Shown here one piece after another: positions 1 through 9,273 of a stretch of 64,000 nucleotides of DNA; position 1 is the stretch's first letter, and every line of letters starts with the position of its first letter. Below the pieces are notes generated by a model, which had not been told where the DNA came from, searched no databases, and saw only the letters and a list, made by a program, of their open reading frames with translations. The position numbers were made by a program, and so were the translations under genes. Source of the DNA: Mycobacterium sp. IS-1496 (lineage in GTDB: Bacteria > Actinomycetota > Actinomycetes > Mycobacteriales > Mycobacteriaceae). The stretch is from contig NZ_LQIU01000012.1 of the NCBI RefSeq assembly GCF_001499995.1, forward strand, positions 62,001 through 126,000, read 5' to 3'.

Positions 1-741
1 CAATCCGACCCCGACGATCGCCGCCCAACCGCCGCCCCGCACACCGGCCCGCAGCCCGGACCACGCCAGCACGAACACCGGGGGCAGCAGCACGGCGATG
101 ATGGCGGCGTACGGTTCGGCCGGCGAGTAGGCCAGCATCACCGCGGTGGTGGCGGTGGCGACGATCAGCGCGTACTGGAACCGGACCATGGCCGCCCACA
201 ACACGAATGCCAGGGCGACGGCGACGGCGATCGAGATGATCGCCCACGGTTTGAACATCTCCCAGGCCGGGGTGCCGGTCAGGGCGGCGAGCCGACCGCC
301 GAGCCAGAACCACCCGGGCGGGTAGAACGGCGGCAACCCGTAGTAGGTCATGTCGTGCAGCGCGGGGGTGTCGGCGAAGCGGGTCAGGTACTCGGTGCGG
401 AACTGCTGGTCCACCGAGATGCCGAACAGGTAGAGCCTGGTCGCGCCCAGCGGCATCGCCAGTGTCACGACGGCGAAGGCCGACAGGAACACCGTCGACG
501 CCGCGTGCGCGAGCAGGCGCCGTCCACGCCGGTGCAGCCAGCCGGCCGCGAACAACCCTGCCAGAGCGCCGAACTGGCCGACGGTGGTCAGCGCGTGCAG
601 TTGGTTCGAGGAGTTGTACGCCGGCCACTCGACCCGCGCGATCGCCGCGAGCGAGATGACCGCGACGGCGGCGGCGATCAGCGCCGCCACCACCATCCGG
701 CCCGCAATCGTGATCGGGGCGGCCAGCGAGTTGGTGCCCAC
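1..741 (-). CDS. aftA: Arabinofuranosyltransferase AftA (partial, N-terminal 247 codons)
   Basis: Membrane GT-C glycosyltransferase that puts the first arabinofuranose on galactan, using decaprenylphosphoryl-arabinose. The frame opens with GTG at 741, four bases after the dprE2 stop, and stays open to the window edge. Visible are hydrophobic N-terminal segments, then a periplasmic loop with [11 protein letters not shown] (about residues 109-119) and [11 protein letters not shown] (about 137-147), both of which I recall from mycobacterial AftA. An alternating hydrophobic tail of further membrane helices runs to the edge. It is the last gene seen of the minus-strand dprE1-dprE2-aftA run, so enzymes and acceptor glycosyltransferase are probably co-transcribed. 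The start is chosen for its proximity to dprE2; the C-terminus lies outside the window. Confidence 0.88.
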   Translation of the reverse strand, partial: MGTNSLAAPITIAGRMVVAALIAAAVAVISLAAIARVEWPAYNSSNQLHALTTVGQFGALAGLFAAGWLHRRGRRLLAHAASTVFLSAFAVVTLAMPLGATRLYLFGISVDQQFRTEYLTRFADTPALHDMTYYGLPPFYPPGWFWLGGRLAALTGTPAWEMFKPWAIISIAVAVALAFVLWAAMVRFQYALIVATATTAVMLAYSPAEPYAAIIAVLLPPVFVLAWSGLRAGVRGGGWAAIVGVGL

Positions 742-745
742 CGGG

Positions 746-1516
746 TTAGATGGGCAGCTTGCGGAAGATGGGCCGCGGGATGTGGCGGAGCACCATCATC
801 ACGTAGCGGAAGGCGCCGGGCGCCCAGACCAGATCCTTGCCCTTGGCCGACGCGGTCACCGCCAGTTCGGCGACGTACTCCTTGTCGACGGTCAGCGGTG
901 CTTCCTTGACGTGGGCGCTCATCCGCGTGCGCACCTGGCCGGGCCGGATGACAAGCACGTGAACCCCGTACTCGCGCAACGCCTCTCCGAGGCCGAGGTA
1001 GAACCCGTCCAGCCCGGCCTTGGTCGAGCCGTAGACGAAGTTGGACCGCCGCACGCGTTCACCGGCCGCCGAGCTCATCGCGATGATCTGGCCGAAACCC
1101 TGTGCGCGCATCTGCTCGCCGAGCAGCACACCGACCGAAACCGCTGCCGTGTAGTTGATCTCGGCGATCTGCACCGCCTTGCGCTGGTTCTGCCACAGTT
1201 CCTCGGCGTCACCGAGCAGCCCGAAGGCGACGATCGCCACGTCGATGTCGCGGGACCCGCCGGCGGTGGCCTTGTCGATGACGTCCGGGTGGCCTTTGGT
1301 GTCGACGGCGTCGAAGTCGATCACCTCGACGGATTTGGCTCCCGCGCTGCGCATCTGGGCGACCGCGGCGTCACGGCCCGGATCGTCGGGCAGGGCGGCG
1401 AGCACGATGCGGGCGGGCGCGTTGCGCAGGTAGCGCTCGCAGATCGCCAACCCGATCTCGGAGGTCCCGCCGAGCAGCAGGATGGTCTGGGGGTTACCCA
1501 CGGCGTCCAGCACCAT
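746..1516 (-). CDS. dprE2: Decaprenylphosphoryl-2-keto-ribose reductase DprE2
   Basis: SDR-family reductase that converts the 2-keto intermediate made by DprE1 into decaprenylphosphoryl-arabinose, the arabinose donor for arabinogalactan and lipoarabinomannan. The 256 residues show the Rossmann motif [10 protein letters not shown] near residue 15, the catalytic Ser at 148/149 and the Y162-x3-K166 pair in YGSTKAG. Length matches the family. The ATG directly follows the dprE1 TAG with no gap, so the two are almost certainly translationally coupled, as expected for enzymes that act together. The substrate assignment rests on the paired DprE1 and on gene order. Confidence 0.95.
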   Translation of the reverse strand: MVLDAVGNPQTILLLGGTSEIGLAICERYLRNAPARIVLAALPDDPGRDAAVAQMRSAGAKSVEVIDFDAVDTKGHPDVIDKATAGGSRDIDVAIVAFGLLGDAEELWQNQRKAVQIAEINYTAAVSVGVLLGEQMRAQGFGQIIAMSSAAGERVRRSNFVYGSTKAGLDGFYLGLGEALREYGVHVLVIRPGQVRTRMSAHVKEAPLTVDKEYVAELAVTASAKGKDLVWAPGAFRYVMMVLRHIPRPIFRKLPI

Positions 1517-2887
1517 CTAGAGCAGCTCCAAACGTCGGGCCATGTCAGAGGCGAACACCCCGTCGGGATCGACGCGGCGGCGCACGGCGATCCACTCGTC
1601 GATGCGCGGGTACATGGCGTGGAAGGTTTCCGCGGTGGTGCGGGAGTCCTTGGCGGTGTAGAGCCGTCCGCCGAACTGCAGCACCCGGTGGTCGAGCCCG
1701 CTGACGAACTCACCGAGGCCGGGTTTGATCGGGAAGTCGACGCAGACGTTCCAGCCGGGGATCGGGAAACTCAGCGGCGCTTTGTTTCCCGGACCGAACA
1801 GCTTGAACACGTTGAGGAACGAGTAGTGCCCGGACCGCTGGATGTCGACGAGGATCGCCTTGAACTCGTCGACCGCCTCGGTGGGCACCACGAACTGGTA
1901 CTGCAGGAAGCCGTTGCTGCCGTAGGCGCGGTTCCACTCACCGAACATGTCGAGCGGGTGATAGAACTGCGTCAGTTTCTGGATCTTGCCGCGATAGGTG
2001 CCCGACTTGCGGTACCACAGTTCGCCGATCGGCCCGAACGTCCACTTGTTGGCCAACCCGTTGGGGAAGACGTCAGGGAACGTGAGCAGTTGCGGTGCAT
2101 CGAATTTCAGCGGATCGCGGCGCAGCTTCTTGGGCAACTGGTCGAGGGTGGCCAGCGAACCGCGGGAGATGGCGGCGCGGCCGAGCTTCGGCGGCGGGCT
2201 GATCGCGTCGAACCACGCGCTGGAGTAGGTGTAGTTCGCCTCGCTGCCGTCGCTGTGGATCGCGATGGTCTCGTCCAGGTCGGCGGTGACGTCGCCGTCG
2301 GCGATGAAGTACGCGGTCTCGGTCGGGGTCATCGCGATGGTCGCGCGAAGGATGATGCCGGTCAGTCCGTTGCCGCCGACGGTCGCCCAGAACAGGTCGG
2401 CGTCCTTGCCGCGGGGTTTGAGGGTGCGCACGGTGCCGTCGGCGGTGAGCAGGTCCATCGAGCGGACGTGGTTGCCGAAGCTGCCCGCGCTGTGGTGGTT
2501 CTTGCCGTGGATGTCGCAGGCGATCGCACCGCCGACGGTGACCTGCCGGGTGCCGGGCAGCACCGGAACCCACAGGCCCAGCGGCAGCGCCGCTCGCATC
2601 AACTGGTCGAGGTTGACCCCGGCGTCGACGTCGACGAGCGCGGTGTCCACGTTGATGGTGTGGATGCGGCTCAGGGCGGTCATGTCGACCACCAGACCGC
2701 CGCCGTTCTGCGCGTTGTCGCCGTAGGAGCGGCCCAGCCCGCGGGCGATGACGCCGCGCTGCGGATCGTCGGCGACCCGCGCGACCGCCTTGGCGATCTC
2801 CTCGGGGTCGGGCGTCGACAGCACCTCGGCCACGGTGGGCGCGGTGCGGGCCCATCCGGTGAGCCGCCGGGTCGTGGTCTGCAACAT
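1517..2887 (-). CDS. dprE1: Decaprenylphosphoryl-ribose 2'-oxidase DprE1
   Basis: FAD-dependent oxidase that starts the epimerisation of decaprenylphosphoryl-ribose at the membrane. The 456-residue protein has a PCMH-type FAD domain ([15 protein letters not shown], residues 50-64), the CDIHGKNHH segment with His127 (equivalent to His132 of M. tuberculosis by a constant offset of five) and the substrate-loop cysteine in [10 protein letters not shown] at residue 382, equivalent to Cys387, the residue modified by benzothiazinones. ATG start at 2887. It is divergent from the hydrolase cassette at 2998, so the 110-bp gap 2888-2997 must hold the promoter of dprE1-dprE2-aftA. Confidence 0.97.
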   Translation of the reverse strand: MLQTTTRRLTGWARTAPTVAEVLSTPDPEEIAKAVARVADDPQRGVIARGLGRSYGDNAQNGGGLVVDMTALSRIHTINVDTALVDVDAGVNLDQLMRAALPLGLWVPVLPGTRQVTVGGAIACDIHGKNHHSAGSFGNHVRSMDLLTADGTVRTLKPRGKDADLFWATVGGNGLTGIILRATIAMTPTETAYFIADGDVTADLDETIAIHSDGSEANYTYSSAWFDAISPPPKLGRAAISRGSLATLDQLPKKLRRDPLKFDAPQLLTFPDVFPNGLANKWTFGPIGELWYRKSGTYRGKIQKLTQFYHPLDMFGEWNRAYGSNGFLQYQFVVPTEAVDEFKAILVDIQRSGHYSFLNVFKLFGPGNKAPLSFPIPGWNVCVDFPIKPGLGEFVSGLDHRVLQFGGRLYTAKDSRTTAETFHAMYPRIDEWIAVRRRVDPDGVFASDMARRLELL

Positions 2888-2997
2888 CGTGACGAGGGTA
2901 CCGCCCCGGCCGTCGGGCCCCGTCGAGCCCGGAGAAAGGTGCGCGGAGCGGACGCGGCGCCGCGGTAGCGTTGAGCAAACTCGATCCGGGGGCGGGA

Positions 2998-4821
2998 ATG
3001 CTGCTGAGTGACATCGACTCGTGGAATGTCGGTGCGCTGCATTCCATCGCGTTCGAACTCGGCGACGAGCTCAAGACCGTCGAGGGTGTTGCGTCCGATC
3101 TCGAGCTGATCTCCCGGTTACCGGGCTGGGAATCCCCGGCGGCCGACGCCGCCCGCGGCAAGATCCACGACACCCGCGGCAAAGTGCTCGACGACGCGGC
3201 GGTGATCGGCGCGGTCGCACAGCTCGCCGAGGAGACCGCTGCGGCGGTGACGACACTGCAGACGGAGCTGGCGTCGGTGCGCGCCGACGTGGCGGCGCAG
3301 GGCGGTTTCCTCACCCTCGCCGACAACGGCGACGTGACGGTCACCGGCCCACCCGAGGTCCAGCAGGAACTGCGGGCCGTCGCCGAGGACGTCGAGTCAC
3401 GCGCCAAGGCGCTGATCCACCAGGCCGAGGACATCGACGCCGACTGCGCGGAGGTGTTCGGGCACGTGCAGGCCGGCGACATCACCGCGCGGGGCGCGAC
3501 GGACTTCGCCACCGCCCAGGAGGTCGGGCGCGACCAGTCGGGGTTGTCGGCGCCGTATCCGCCCGAAGGCGACGGCGCCACCCCGGGCGACGTCAACGCA
3601 TGGTGGAACGCGTTGAGCGAGGAGGAGCAGCGCAAGGTCATCGCCGAGCATCCGGAGTGGATCGGCAACCGCGACGGGGTGCCGGTGTGGGCACGCAGCG
3701 ATGTGAACAAGGCCACGCTCGACCGGGAACTCGCCGACGCGCAGCGTGACGTCGACGCGATCCCCAGCCGCGAGGAGTTCCGGCGCGACCATCCCGGTCT
3801 GAACGGGGCGCAGCTCAACGCGTTGTACAACAAGATGGCGGGCGAGCGCCGGGCACGCCTCGAGGACCTGCAGGCGATGAAGAACGCGGTGTCGACCGGC
3901 GGCAAGGACGATCCGAACAAGTACCTGATGCTGCTCGAATTCCCTGAGGGCCGCGAACCGCGCGCGGCGGTCGCGGTCGGCAACCCCGACAACGCCAGGC
4001 ATGTCGCGGTCACCACACCGGGGGTGGGGACGACCCCGACCAGCTTGCCGGACATGGTCAGCGAGGCGTCCGCGCTGCGCAGCGAGATCGAGAACCAACT
4101 CGGTCTGGCGGGCAGGGGCGGTGAGCCGGTATCGACAATCGCCTGGCTCGGCTACGAGCCGCCGGCCAAGGACGACATCTCGGTAATCGAGGCGGGGTTC
4201 GAACGCCGGGCGAACGAGGCTGCGCCGGATCTGGCCGACTTCTACCGCGGCGTCAACGCCACCAACGTGCACGGTTCGGACGTGAACCTGTCGGCGTTCG
4301 GTCACTCCTACGGATCCCTGACCACAGCGCAGGCGCTGCACGAACTCGGGGAGGCGGGGGTGGTCGACAGCGCAGCGTTCTACGGATCCCCCGGTCTCGG
4401 ATTCACCGACCAGACGACCACCGAGTGGCACGGCAACGTGCCGTACGAGGCGGCGGTGCCGATCCGCGACGAATCGGACCTGTTCCTGCCCGACGGCCAG
4501 GCCTACGTCATGTCCGCTCCGGGCGATCCGGTCTCCGGCGATCCGACGGTGCTCGGCGTCCCGGTGCCGGCGCTGGGCGATTTCGGTGCCCTCGGCCCGA
4601 ACCCGCTGACACTGCCGATGGAGCAGTTGTCCTCCGGTGCCACCGTCACCCCCGACGGCGTGTCCCGGGACGGCGCGGCCTCGCACGCCGACTATCCCCG
4701 TTCCGTACCGCAGCCCGACGGATCGCAGGTGCTGCGGACCCCGGCGTACAACCTCGCGATCATCGCCGGGGGCCTGGCCGGTGTGCCCCTTCCCAACGGA
4801 GACGAAAGGCTGGTCCGATGA
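2998..4821 (+). CDS. DUF1023 alpha/beta hydrolase with ESX-like N-terminus
   Basis: Large (607 aa) protein with a helical, Ala-rich N-terminal domain (about 1-180) like WXG/ESX-associated proteins, including a W-E-S turn in [10 protein letters not shown] linker follows with [10 protein letters not shown] and IGNRDGVP, typical of DUF1023 proteins. The C-terminal alpha/beta hydrolase domain has the nucleophile elbow GHSYGS (Ser about 437) and a late SHADYP that could supply the His. The ATG at 2998 follows GGGGCGGGA; a TTG at 2971 in the same frame is an alternative. Its stop overlaps the next start (ATGA). The substrate is unknown; an esterase/lipase or an exported effector is possible. M. tuberculosis Rv2542 with lppA is a comparable pairing, from memory. 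Confidence 0.8.
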   Translation: MLLSDIDSWNVGALHSIAFELGDELKTVEGVASDLELISRLPGWESPAADAARGKIHDTRGKVLDDAAVIGAVAQLAEETAAAVTTLQTELASVRADVAAQGGFLTLADNGDVTVTGPPEVQQELRAVAEDVESRAKALIHQAEDIDADCAEVFGHVQAGDITARGATDFATAQEVGRDQSGLSAPYPPEGDGATPGDVNAWWNALSEEEQRKVIAEHPEWIGNRDGVPVWARSDVNKATLDRELADAQRDVDAIPSREEFRRDHPGLNGAQLNALYNKMAGERRARLEDLQAMKNAVSTGGKDDPNKYLMLLEFPEGREPRAAVAVGNPDNARHVAVTTPGVGTTPTSLPDMVSEASALRSEIENQLGLAGRGGEPVSTIAWLGYEPPAKDDISVIEAGFERRANEAAPDLADFYRGVNATNVHGSDVNLSAFGHSYGSLTTAQALHELGEAGVVDSAAFYGSPGLGFTDQTTTEWHGNVPYEAAVPIRDESDLFLPDGQAYVMSAPGDPVSGDPTVLGVPVPALGDFGALGPNPLTLPMEQLSSGATVTPDGVSRDGAASHADYPRSVPQPDGSQVLRTPAYNLAIIAGGLAGVPLPNGDERLVR

Positions 4822-5357
4822 CAGCTCGGTGTGCGCGCTGGACGGTGGCCCCGCTGGCGGCGCTGTTGTTGACCGCATGTGGCGGCGGAAGCGGGGACGA
4901 ATCCCCGATGGCGACCCAGGAGGTTCCGAAGATCGACATCGCACAACTTCCGGATATCGAACAGACCCGGACCCAGATGACCGAACTGGTCGACCGCGTG
5001 CGCGCGGAGGTCGCGCGACTCGTTCCCGGGAGCGAGCCATGGACGCAGTCCTACGACGAGTCCCGGGAGAACTGCACCCAGCAGGGGACCGGCAAGAAAG
5101 GGACGGCGCTCTACCTCGCCAAATGGACCTCGCAGCTGTCGATGACCGATGCGCAGTGGAGCCTGGTGTTCCCCGCGGTGCAGCGGTTGGCCGCCGACGC
5201 CGGACTGTCCACGGTGACCGCGATGGCCGACTCCAGCCGCAACCACGACGTGCGGTTCAGCAGCGATGACGGCCGGACGCTGGTGTTCGGCTCGAAGGAG
5301 GCCTCATTGCTCACCGGCAACATCGCGTGCCGCAGGTCGGCAGGAGACGCGCAGTGA
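4818..5357 (+). CDS. LppA/LppV-type lipoprotein
   Basis: Predicted 179-residue lipoprotein. The N-terminus has a short basic stretch, a hydrophobic core and a lipobox LLLTAC, so Cys about 18 should be lipidated and anchored outside the plasma membrane. The mature part contains TRTQMTELVDRVRAEV and a pair of cysteines (about 84 and 170) resembling the mycobacterial LppA/LppB/LppV group, of unknown function. It overlaps the upstream hydrolase by ATGA and the downstream WXG-type gene by GTGA, so the three are one translational unit. The family assignment is by eye and moderate; lipoprotein status is firm. Confidence 0.72.
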   Translation: MTARCARWTVAPLAALLLTACGGGSGDESPMATQEVPKIDIAQLPDIEQTRTQMTELVDRVRAEVARLVPGSEPWTQSYDESRENCTQQGTGKKGTALYLAKWTSQLSMTDAQWSLVFPAVQRLAADAGLSTVTAMADSSRNHDVRFSSDDGRTLVFGSKEASLLTGNIACRRSAGDAQ

Positions 5358-5662
5358 GCGGGAACGTCCAGGTCGAGACGGCGGCGGTCCGCCTGTCCGC
5401 CGCTCAGATGCATGTCGTCGCCGAGGAGGCGTCGTCGAGCCGGGCCGCGGTGGCCGGCAGCATCTCCGGTCAGGAGTCGGCGTGGAAGACGGCCGGTAAG
5501 CCGGGCTTCTCGGCGTTCATCGACATCCTCGAGGCTCAGGCCACCCGGTTACACACCGATCTGACCGATCTCGGGGACAAACTGCGTGCCGCTGCCGACG
5601 TCTACGACCAGCAGGACGCCCTGGGCGGCGCGGCGCTCGACGGATCGGTCCGCTACCGCTGA
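5354..5662 (+). CDS. WXG100/DUF2580-like small protein with YxxxD tail motif
   Basis: 102-residue, mostly helical protein that looks like an ESX-associated (type VII) small substrate. It has two predicted helices around a Ser-Ala-Trp turn (residues about 45-50) in place of the strict WxG. Near the C-terminus it carries YDQQD, which fits the YxxxD/E general secretion signal of type VII substrates. GTG at 5354 is chosen because it overlaps the lipoprotein stop (GTGA). It may pair with the helical N-terminus of the hydrolase at 2998. No ESX core genes are in the window, so the secretion system used is unknown. Confidence 0.7.
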   Translation: MSGNVQVETAAVRLSAAQMHVVAEEASSSRAAVAGSISGQESAWKTAGKPGFSAFIDILEAQATRLHTDLTDLGDKLRAAADVYDQQDALGGAALDGSVRYR

Positions 5663-5666
5663 CGGC

Positions 5667-6062
5667 CTACCGCAGCCGGAAGATCACCGTGCGCTGGACG
5701 ATGAAGTTGATCACCGTCGCGGTGCCCTGCGCGATGACGAAGGCCACCGGCACCCGCCAGGCCTTGTCCTCCCAGGCCATGTAGAAGACGTAGTTGAGGC
5801 CCACCTGCGCGGCGTAGGTCGTCGCGTACAGCGCGCACACCGCGAGGAACCGGGCGCGGCTCGGCGGGGCCTGGAAGGTCCAGCGCCGGTTGATCAGATA
5901 GGCGGTCGTGGTGCCTGCGATGAAGCTGAGCGTCTTGGCCACGTTGACGTGCAGTCCGGCTTCGAGCAGCAGCACGTAGAGGCCGAAGTCCACGATCGCG
6001 GAGAAGCCGCCGGTGAGCAGGAACCGCCACACCTGCGTGGTCAGCGACAGCTGGGGCGACAT
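5667..6062 (-). CDS. GtrA-family membrane protein (Rv3789 orthologue)
   Basis: 131-residue integral membrane protein with four hydrophobic segments and the GtrA-family phrase YLINRRWTF; it ends in TATVINFIVQRTVIF. Rv3789 is proposed to flip decaprenylphosphoryl-arabinose or to recruit AftA/arabinosyltransferases. In M. tuberculosis it lies directly upstream of dprE1. Here it has the same orientation but 2.8 kb of plus-strand genes lie between, so it cannot share a simple operon with dprE1. ATG at 6062 is preferred; GTG at 6077 is an in-frame alternative. Its 3' end lies four bases from the cassette's last stop. Confidence 0.88.
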   Translation of the reverse strand: MSPQLSLTTQVWRFLLTGGFSAIVDFGLYVLLLEAGLHVNVAKTLSFIAGTTTAYLINRRWTFQAPPSRARFLAVCALYATTYAAQVGLNYVFYMAWEDKAWRVPVAFVIAQGTATVINFIVQRTVIFRLR

Positions 6063-6102
6063 GGGGGGCTCGGCCACCCCGGCAGCTTATGCGGTGCCGC
6101 GC

Positions 6103-7515
6103 TCAGCGCAGCGTCGCCTCCAGCACGCCACACAGCGCGTCGACGGCCGCGGGGAAGGCGTGTTCGGCCGGTGCGCCGAAGCCGATGATGACGCCGTCGG
6201 GATCGGCGACGTCCGTCCCGGCGGCCGGGTGCCGCATCGCGGACAGCCCCACCAGCGCGACACCCGCGTGGCCCGCGCGTTGCAGCACCTCCTGCTCGGC
6301 GCCGTCGGGCAGGGTCAGCAGGACGTTGAGTCCCGCTGCGAGGCCACGGATTCCGATGTCGAACGGTGCGAGAGCTTCGACGAGGCGGTCGCGCCTGCGC
6401 CGGTAACGCATGCGCATCCGGCGGATGTGGCGGTCGTAGTGACCGCTGGTGATGAAGTCGGACATGGTCAATTGGGCGAGCGCGTCGACGAAGAACTGGT
6501 TGCCTCCCGAGGCGGCGACGACGGGTTCGACGAGGGCGTCGGGCAGCGCCATCCACCCCAGCCGCAGCGCGGGCGCCAGGCTCTTGCTGGCCGAACCGAG
6601 GTACACCACCCGCTCGGGGTCCAGGCTCTGCATCGCGCCGACCGGTTGCCGGTCGTAACGGAACTCGCCGTCGTAGTCGTCTTCGAGTACATACGCGCCG
6701 CGGCGCTGCGCCCACTCCACCGCGGCGGTGCGGCGGGTGGGGTGCAGCGGCATCCCGTGCGGACTGTGGTGGGCCGGGGTGAGCAGCACGGCGGGCACGT
6801 CGTGGCGGGCGAGGTCGCCGATCACCGCACCGTGGTCGTCGAGGCCGATGGGCACCGTCGACGAACCCAGCGCGCTGATCGCATCGCGAAAGATGAACAG
6901 ACCGTAGGCCTCGACGGCGATCGGGCGCTGTGTGCCGAGGACGCGGGTGAGCAGTTCCACCGCGTGCCGCACGCCCGCGCAGATCACGATGGTCTCCGGT
7001 GAGGTGCGCACACCGCGCACCCGTCCGAGGTAGTCGGCGAGTGCCTCGCGGAGTTCCGGTCTGCCGCGCGGATCGCCCATCCACAACGCCTCGCTGGGCG
7101 CCGCGGCCAGCGCGCGCCGAGCCGAGGCGAGCCAGGCGCTGCGCGGGAACTCCGACACGTCGGGGGAACCGGGCATCAGGTTGTGCCGTGCGGTCGCGCG
7201 TGACCCCCGCGGCCGGGCGGGCCGGCGCCGCGCACCGGCGTTCACCACCCATGTGCCGGCGCCCTGCCGCGAGGCGAGCCAGCCCTCGGCGACCAGTTCG
7301 GCGTACGACTCGGCGACGGTGTTGCGGGCGATGCCGAGGTCATGGGCCAGTGTGCGCGACGGTGGCAGCATGGTGCCCGGGGTCAGCCGGCCCGACCGCA
7401 CGGCCTCGCGCAGTGCGTTGACCAGCAGTTCGCGCACTCCGCGAGCGCCGGGACGGATGATTTCGCGCAGGTCGAGGTGGAGGTCGCGCGTCCCCGGATT
7501 GGCCCACGAAGTCAT
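6103..7515 (-). CDS. MocR/PdxR-type GntR transcriptional regulator
   Basis: 470-residue chimeric regulator. A GntR winged helix (about 15-85: LPPSRTLAHDLGIARNTV) is fused to a fold-type I aminotransferase-like domain. That domain shows LEDDYDGEFRYD and the PLP lysine in GSASKSLAP, both characteristic of MocR/PdxR proteins, which sense PLP, vitamin B6 or amino-acid adducts. It is divergent from the AhpD-like gene at 7565 with only 49 bp between starts, so it probably controls that promoter and its own. Start ATG 7515. No pdxS/pdxT genes are nearby, so a role in B6 synthesis is not supported by context. Confidence 0.85.
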   Translation of the reverse strand: MTSWANPGTRDLHLDLREIIRPGARGVRELLVNALREAVRSGRLTPGTMLPPSRTLAHDLGIARNTVAESYAELVAEGWLASRQGAGTWVVNAGARRRPARPRGSRATARHNLMPGSPDVSEFPRSAWLASARRALAAAPSEALWMGDPRGRPELREALADYLGRVRGVRTSPETIVICAGVRHAVELLTRVLGTQRPIAVEAYGLFIFRDAISALGSSTVPIGLDDHGAVIGDLARHDVPAVLLTPAHHSPHGMPLHPTRRTAAVEWAQRRGAYVLEDDYDGEFRYDRQPVGAMQSLDPERVVYLGSASKSLAPALRLGWMALPDALVEPVVAASGGNQFFVDALAQLTMSDFITSGHYDRHIRRMRMRYRRRRDRLVEALAPFDIGIRGLAAGLNVLLTLPDGAEQEVLQRAGHAGVALVGLSAMRHPAAGTDVADPDGVIIGFGAPAEHAFPAAVDALCGVLEATLR

Positions 7516-7564
7516 GTCTGAATTGAACCATCTGCGTGGGCTTTTCGGGATTACCGTTCGAGGT

Positions 7565-8035
7565 ATGACACAGACACTGGAAGCCGAGAAGACCGCCCGC
7601 ATCAAGATGTTCAAGGCCGCGCCGGAGCTCTACAGCGCCATGATGACGCTCTCGGAGGCGTCCGCGAAGGACCTGGATCCTGTGATCGCCGAGCTCATCA
7701 AGATCCGTGCGTCGCAGATCAATTGCTGCGCCTTCTGCCTCGACATGCACACCCGCGACGCGCGCAAGGGCGGTGAGACCGAACAGCGGCTGGCGTTGAT
7801 CGCCGCCTGGGAGGAGGCCGGCGACCTGTTCACCGAACGCGAGCGCGCCGCGTTGGCGCTCGCCGAGGCCATCACCGAGGTCGCGGGGCGCGGGGCCGTC
7901 TCCGACGAGGTGTACGGGCGCGCGGCCCAGGTGTTCACCGACCGTGAGCTCGCCCAGGTGATCGCGATGACGGTGACCATCAACGCCTGGAACCGGATCA
8001 ACCTCGCCGCGCCGCAGCAGTTCCTGCGCCGCTGA
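7565..8035 (+). CDS. Carboxymuconolactone decarboxylase/AhpD-family protein
   Basis: 156-residue all-helical protein of the AhpD-like CMD family. The redox motif CCAFCLDMHTRDA has the CxxC pair and downstream His of AhpD-type alkylhydroperoxidases, so a thiol-dependent peroxidase or disulfide role is likelier than decarboxylation. The family usually works as an oligomer. ATG at 7565 follows GAGGT. The divergent MocR regulator at 7515 is the likely controller. The downstream kinase-like gene begins 18 bp after the stop and may be co-transcribed. Confidence 0.88.
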   Translation: MTQTLEAEKTARIKMFKAAPELYSAMMTLSEASAKDLDPVIAELIKIRASQINCCAFCLDMHTRDARKGGETEQRLALIAAWEEAGDLFTERERAALALAEAITEVAGRGAVSDEVYGRAAQVFTDRELAQVIAMTVTINAWNRINLAAPQQFLRR

Positions 8036-8053
8036 CCCAATACCGTCGCAGGT

Positions 8054-8812
8054 GTGCAGACCCGGTCCGGTGCGCAGATCGCCTTCGACGGTGACGTCGT
8101 GGCCAAGCTGCACCGACCCGGGACCGACCCGCGGGCGTTGCGCACGCGGCTGAAGGTGGCCGACGCGTTGCACGGCGTTCTGCTGGCCCCGTTGTCGGTG
8201 ACGCCCGAGCGTGTGGGGCCACGGTGGCGAACCCGGTGGCCTCGCGTGGAAACCGTTGAGCCGGAACCGGACCGGCTGCCGTGGGCCGAGGCCGGCGCGC
8301 TGCTGGCGAGGCTGCACGCCCAGCCCGTCACGGTGCGGCTGCCGCACGGCTGGCCCGTCCGGATGCGGCGCGTCGTCGAGGCGCTGCGATCGGCGGACTC
8401 CGCCGCCGAACCGGTGCGGCGGGCGCTCACGGAACTGCCGCCCGCGGTGTGGCGGGCGGGTTCACCGGACCGCCCCTGCACCGTCGTCCACGGCGACTTC
8501 CACCTCGGCCAGCTCGGCCGGTGCGCGCCCGGACAGCCGTGGGTGCTCCTCGACGTCGACGACCTCGGGGTGGGCGATCCGGCCTGGGATCTGGCTCGAC
8601 CGGCGGGATTCTGGGCGGCCGGGCACATCCCCGACAAGGATTGGTCGGCGTTCTTCGACGCGTACCGGCAGACCGGCGGCGCAGCGTTGGCCGATGCGCC
8701 ATCCGATCCGTGGCCGGTACTCGACCCGTTCGCCCGGGCGGCCGTGGTGGCCGCAGCGGTGCATGACCCGGACGACGAACTGCTGGCCGCCGCCTGCGCC
8801 CGGATGGTCTAG
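8054..8812 (+). CDS. Aminoglycoside-phosphotransferase-fold kinase-like protein
   Basis: 252-residue small-molecule kinase-like protein. The C-terminal half has the catalytic loop HGDFHLGQ and the metal-binding LDVDDLG with GDPAWDLA after it, as in the APH/choline kinase fold. The usual Asn of HGDxHxxN is Gln here, a conservative change. The N-lobe is short and its ATP-binding Lys is probably in VVAKLHRPG. The substrate cannot be told. GTG start at 8054, close behind the AhpD-like gene. Its TAG stop shares the four bases CTAG with the stop of the convergent zinc-ribbon gene. Confidence 0.75.
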   Translation: MQTRSGAQIAFDGDVVAKLHRPGTDPRALRTRLKVADALHGVLLAPLSVTPERVGPRWRTRWPRVETVEPEPDRLPWAEAGALLARLHAQPVTVRLPHGWPVRMRRVVEALRSADSAAEPVRRALTELPPAVWRAGSPDRPCTVVHGDFHLGQLGRCAPGQPWVLLDVDDLGVGDPAWDLARPAGFWAAGHIPDKDWSAFFDAYRQTGGAALADAPSDPWPVLDPFARAAVVAAAVHDPDDELLAAACARMV

Positions 8813-9153
8813 CTCGAGAAGAACAGCCGACCGAACCCCTGCTTGCGGTAGTGCTTGCTACCGCGGTGCCCCCAGCCCGGGCCGTAGCCGTAACCCGACC
8901 CGTAGCCGCCGCCGTAGCTCGCCGGTGGTGGCGGCGGTGGTGGTGCGGTCTGCATGAACCGGTTCTCCATCTCGGTGAGCGCTTCGAGTTCGCCGAGATC
9001 GAGGAAGATGCCGCGGCAGGTGTCGCACTGCTCGAGGTGAATTCCGTTGCGCTCGTAGGTCCGCATGACGCCCTTGCACTTCGGGCACACCAGGGTGTTG
9101 CCCGGTCCTGGTGAGGACGAAGAGGTCGGCGGCTGGTATGGCGGGATGCTCAT
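8809..9153 (-). CDS. zf-TFIIB-type zinc-ribbon protein with Pro/Gly-rich tail
   Basis: 114-residue protein. Residues about 20-60 hold a zf-TFIIB ribbon with two CxxC pairs, CPKC and CDTC, followed by GIFLDLGELEAL, which is the family signature. The middle is a run of eight prolines, then a Gly/Tyr-rich stretch (about 82-100), and the protein ends in a basic, aromatic tail. The function is unknown; related proteins are small cytosolic metal-binding proteins. ATG at 9153. Its stop codon is embedded in the CTAG that also ends the convergent kinase-like gene. Confidence 0.82.
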   Translation of the reverse strand: MSIPPYQPPTSSSSPGPGNTLVCPKCKGVMRTYERNGIHLEQCDTCRGIFLDLGELEALTEMENRFMQTAPPPPPPPASYGGGYGSGYGYGPGWGHRGSKHYRKQGFGRLFFSS

Positions 9154-9202
9154 ATCCGCATAGCGCCGGATGATCGGTGAAAGTGCCGGGGCTCACAAAC
9201 GC

Positions 9203-9234
9203 AATCGGTCCCTGCCGGGTGGCGGGGACCGATT
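9203..9234 (-). terminator. Hairpin downstream of the porin gene
   Basis: Perfect 10-bp inverted repeat AATCGGTCCC (9203-9212) and GGGACCGATT (9225-9234) with a 12-base loop, about 40 bp past the stop of the minus-strand porin gene and upstream of the zinc-ribbon start. There is no clear U-tract, as is common for mycobacterial terminators. Confidence 0.6.
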
Positions 9235-9273
9235 GGTCGACGATGGTCGCGGCTCAGTGCCGCGGAACGGGTG

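Noticed and set aside
584..2968. A 794-codon open frame on the plus strand opposite dprE1/dprE2
   Set aside because: It lies antisense to two strongly recognised genes; its translation is Arg/His/Gly-rich without any fold pattern, as expected for high-GC antisense frames.
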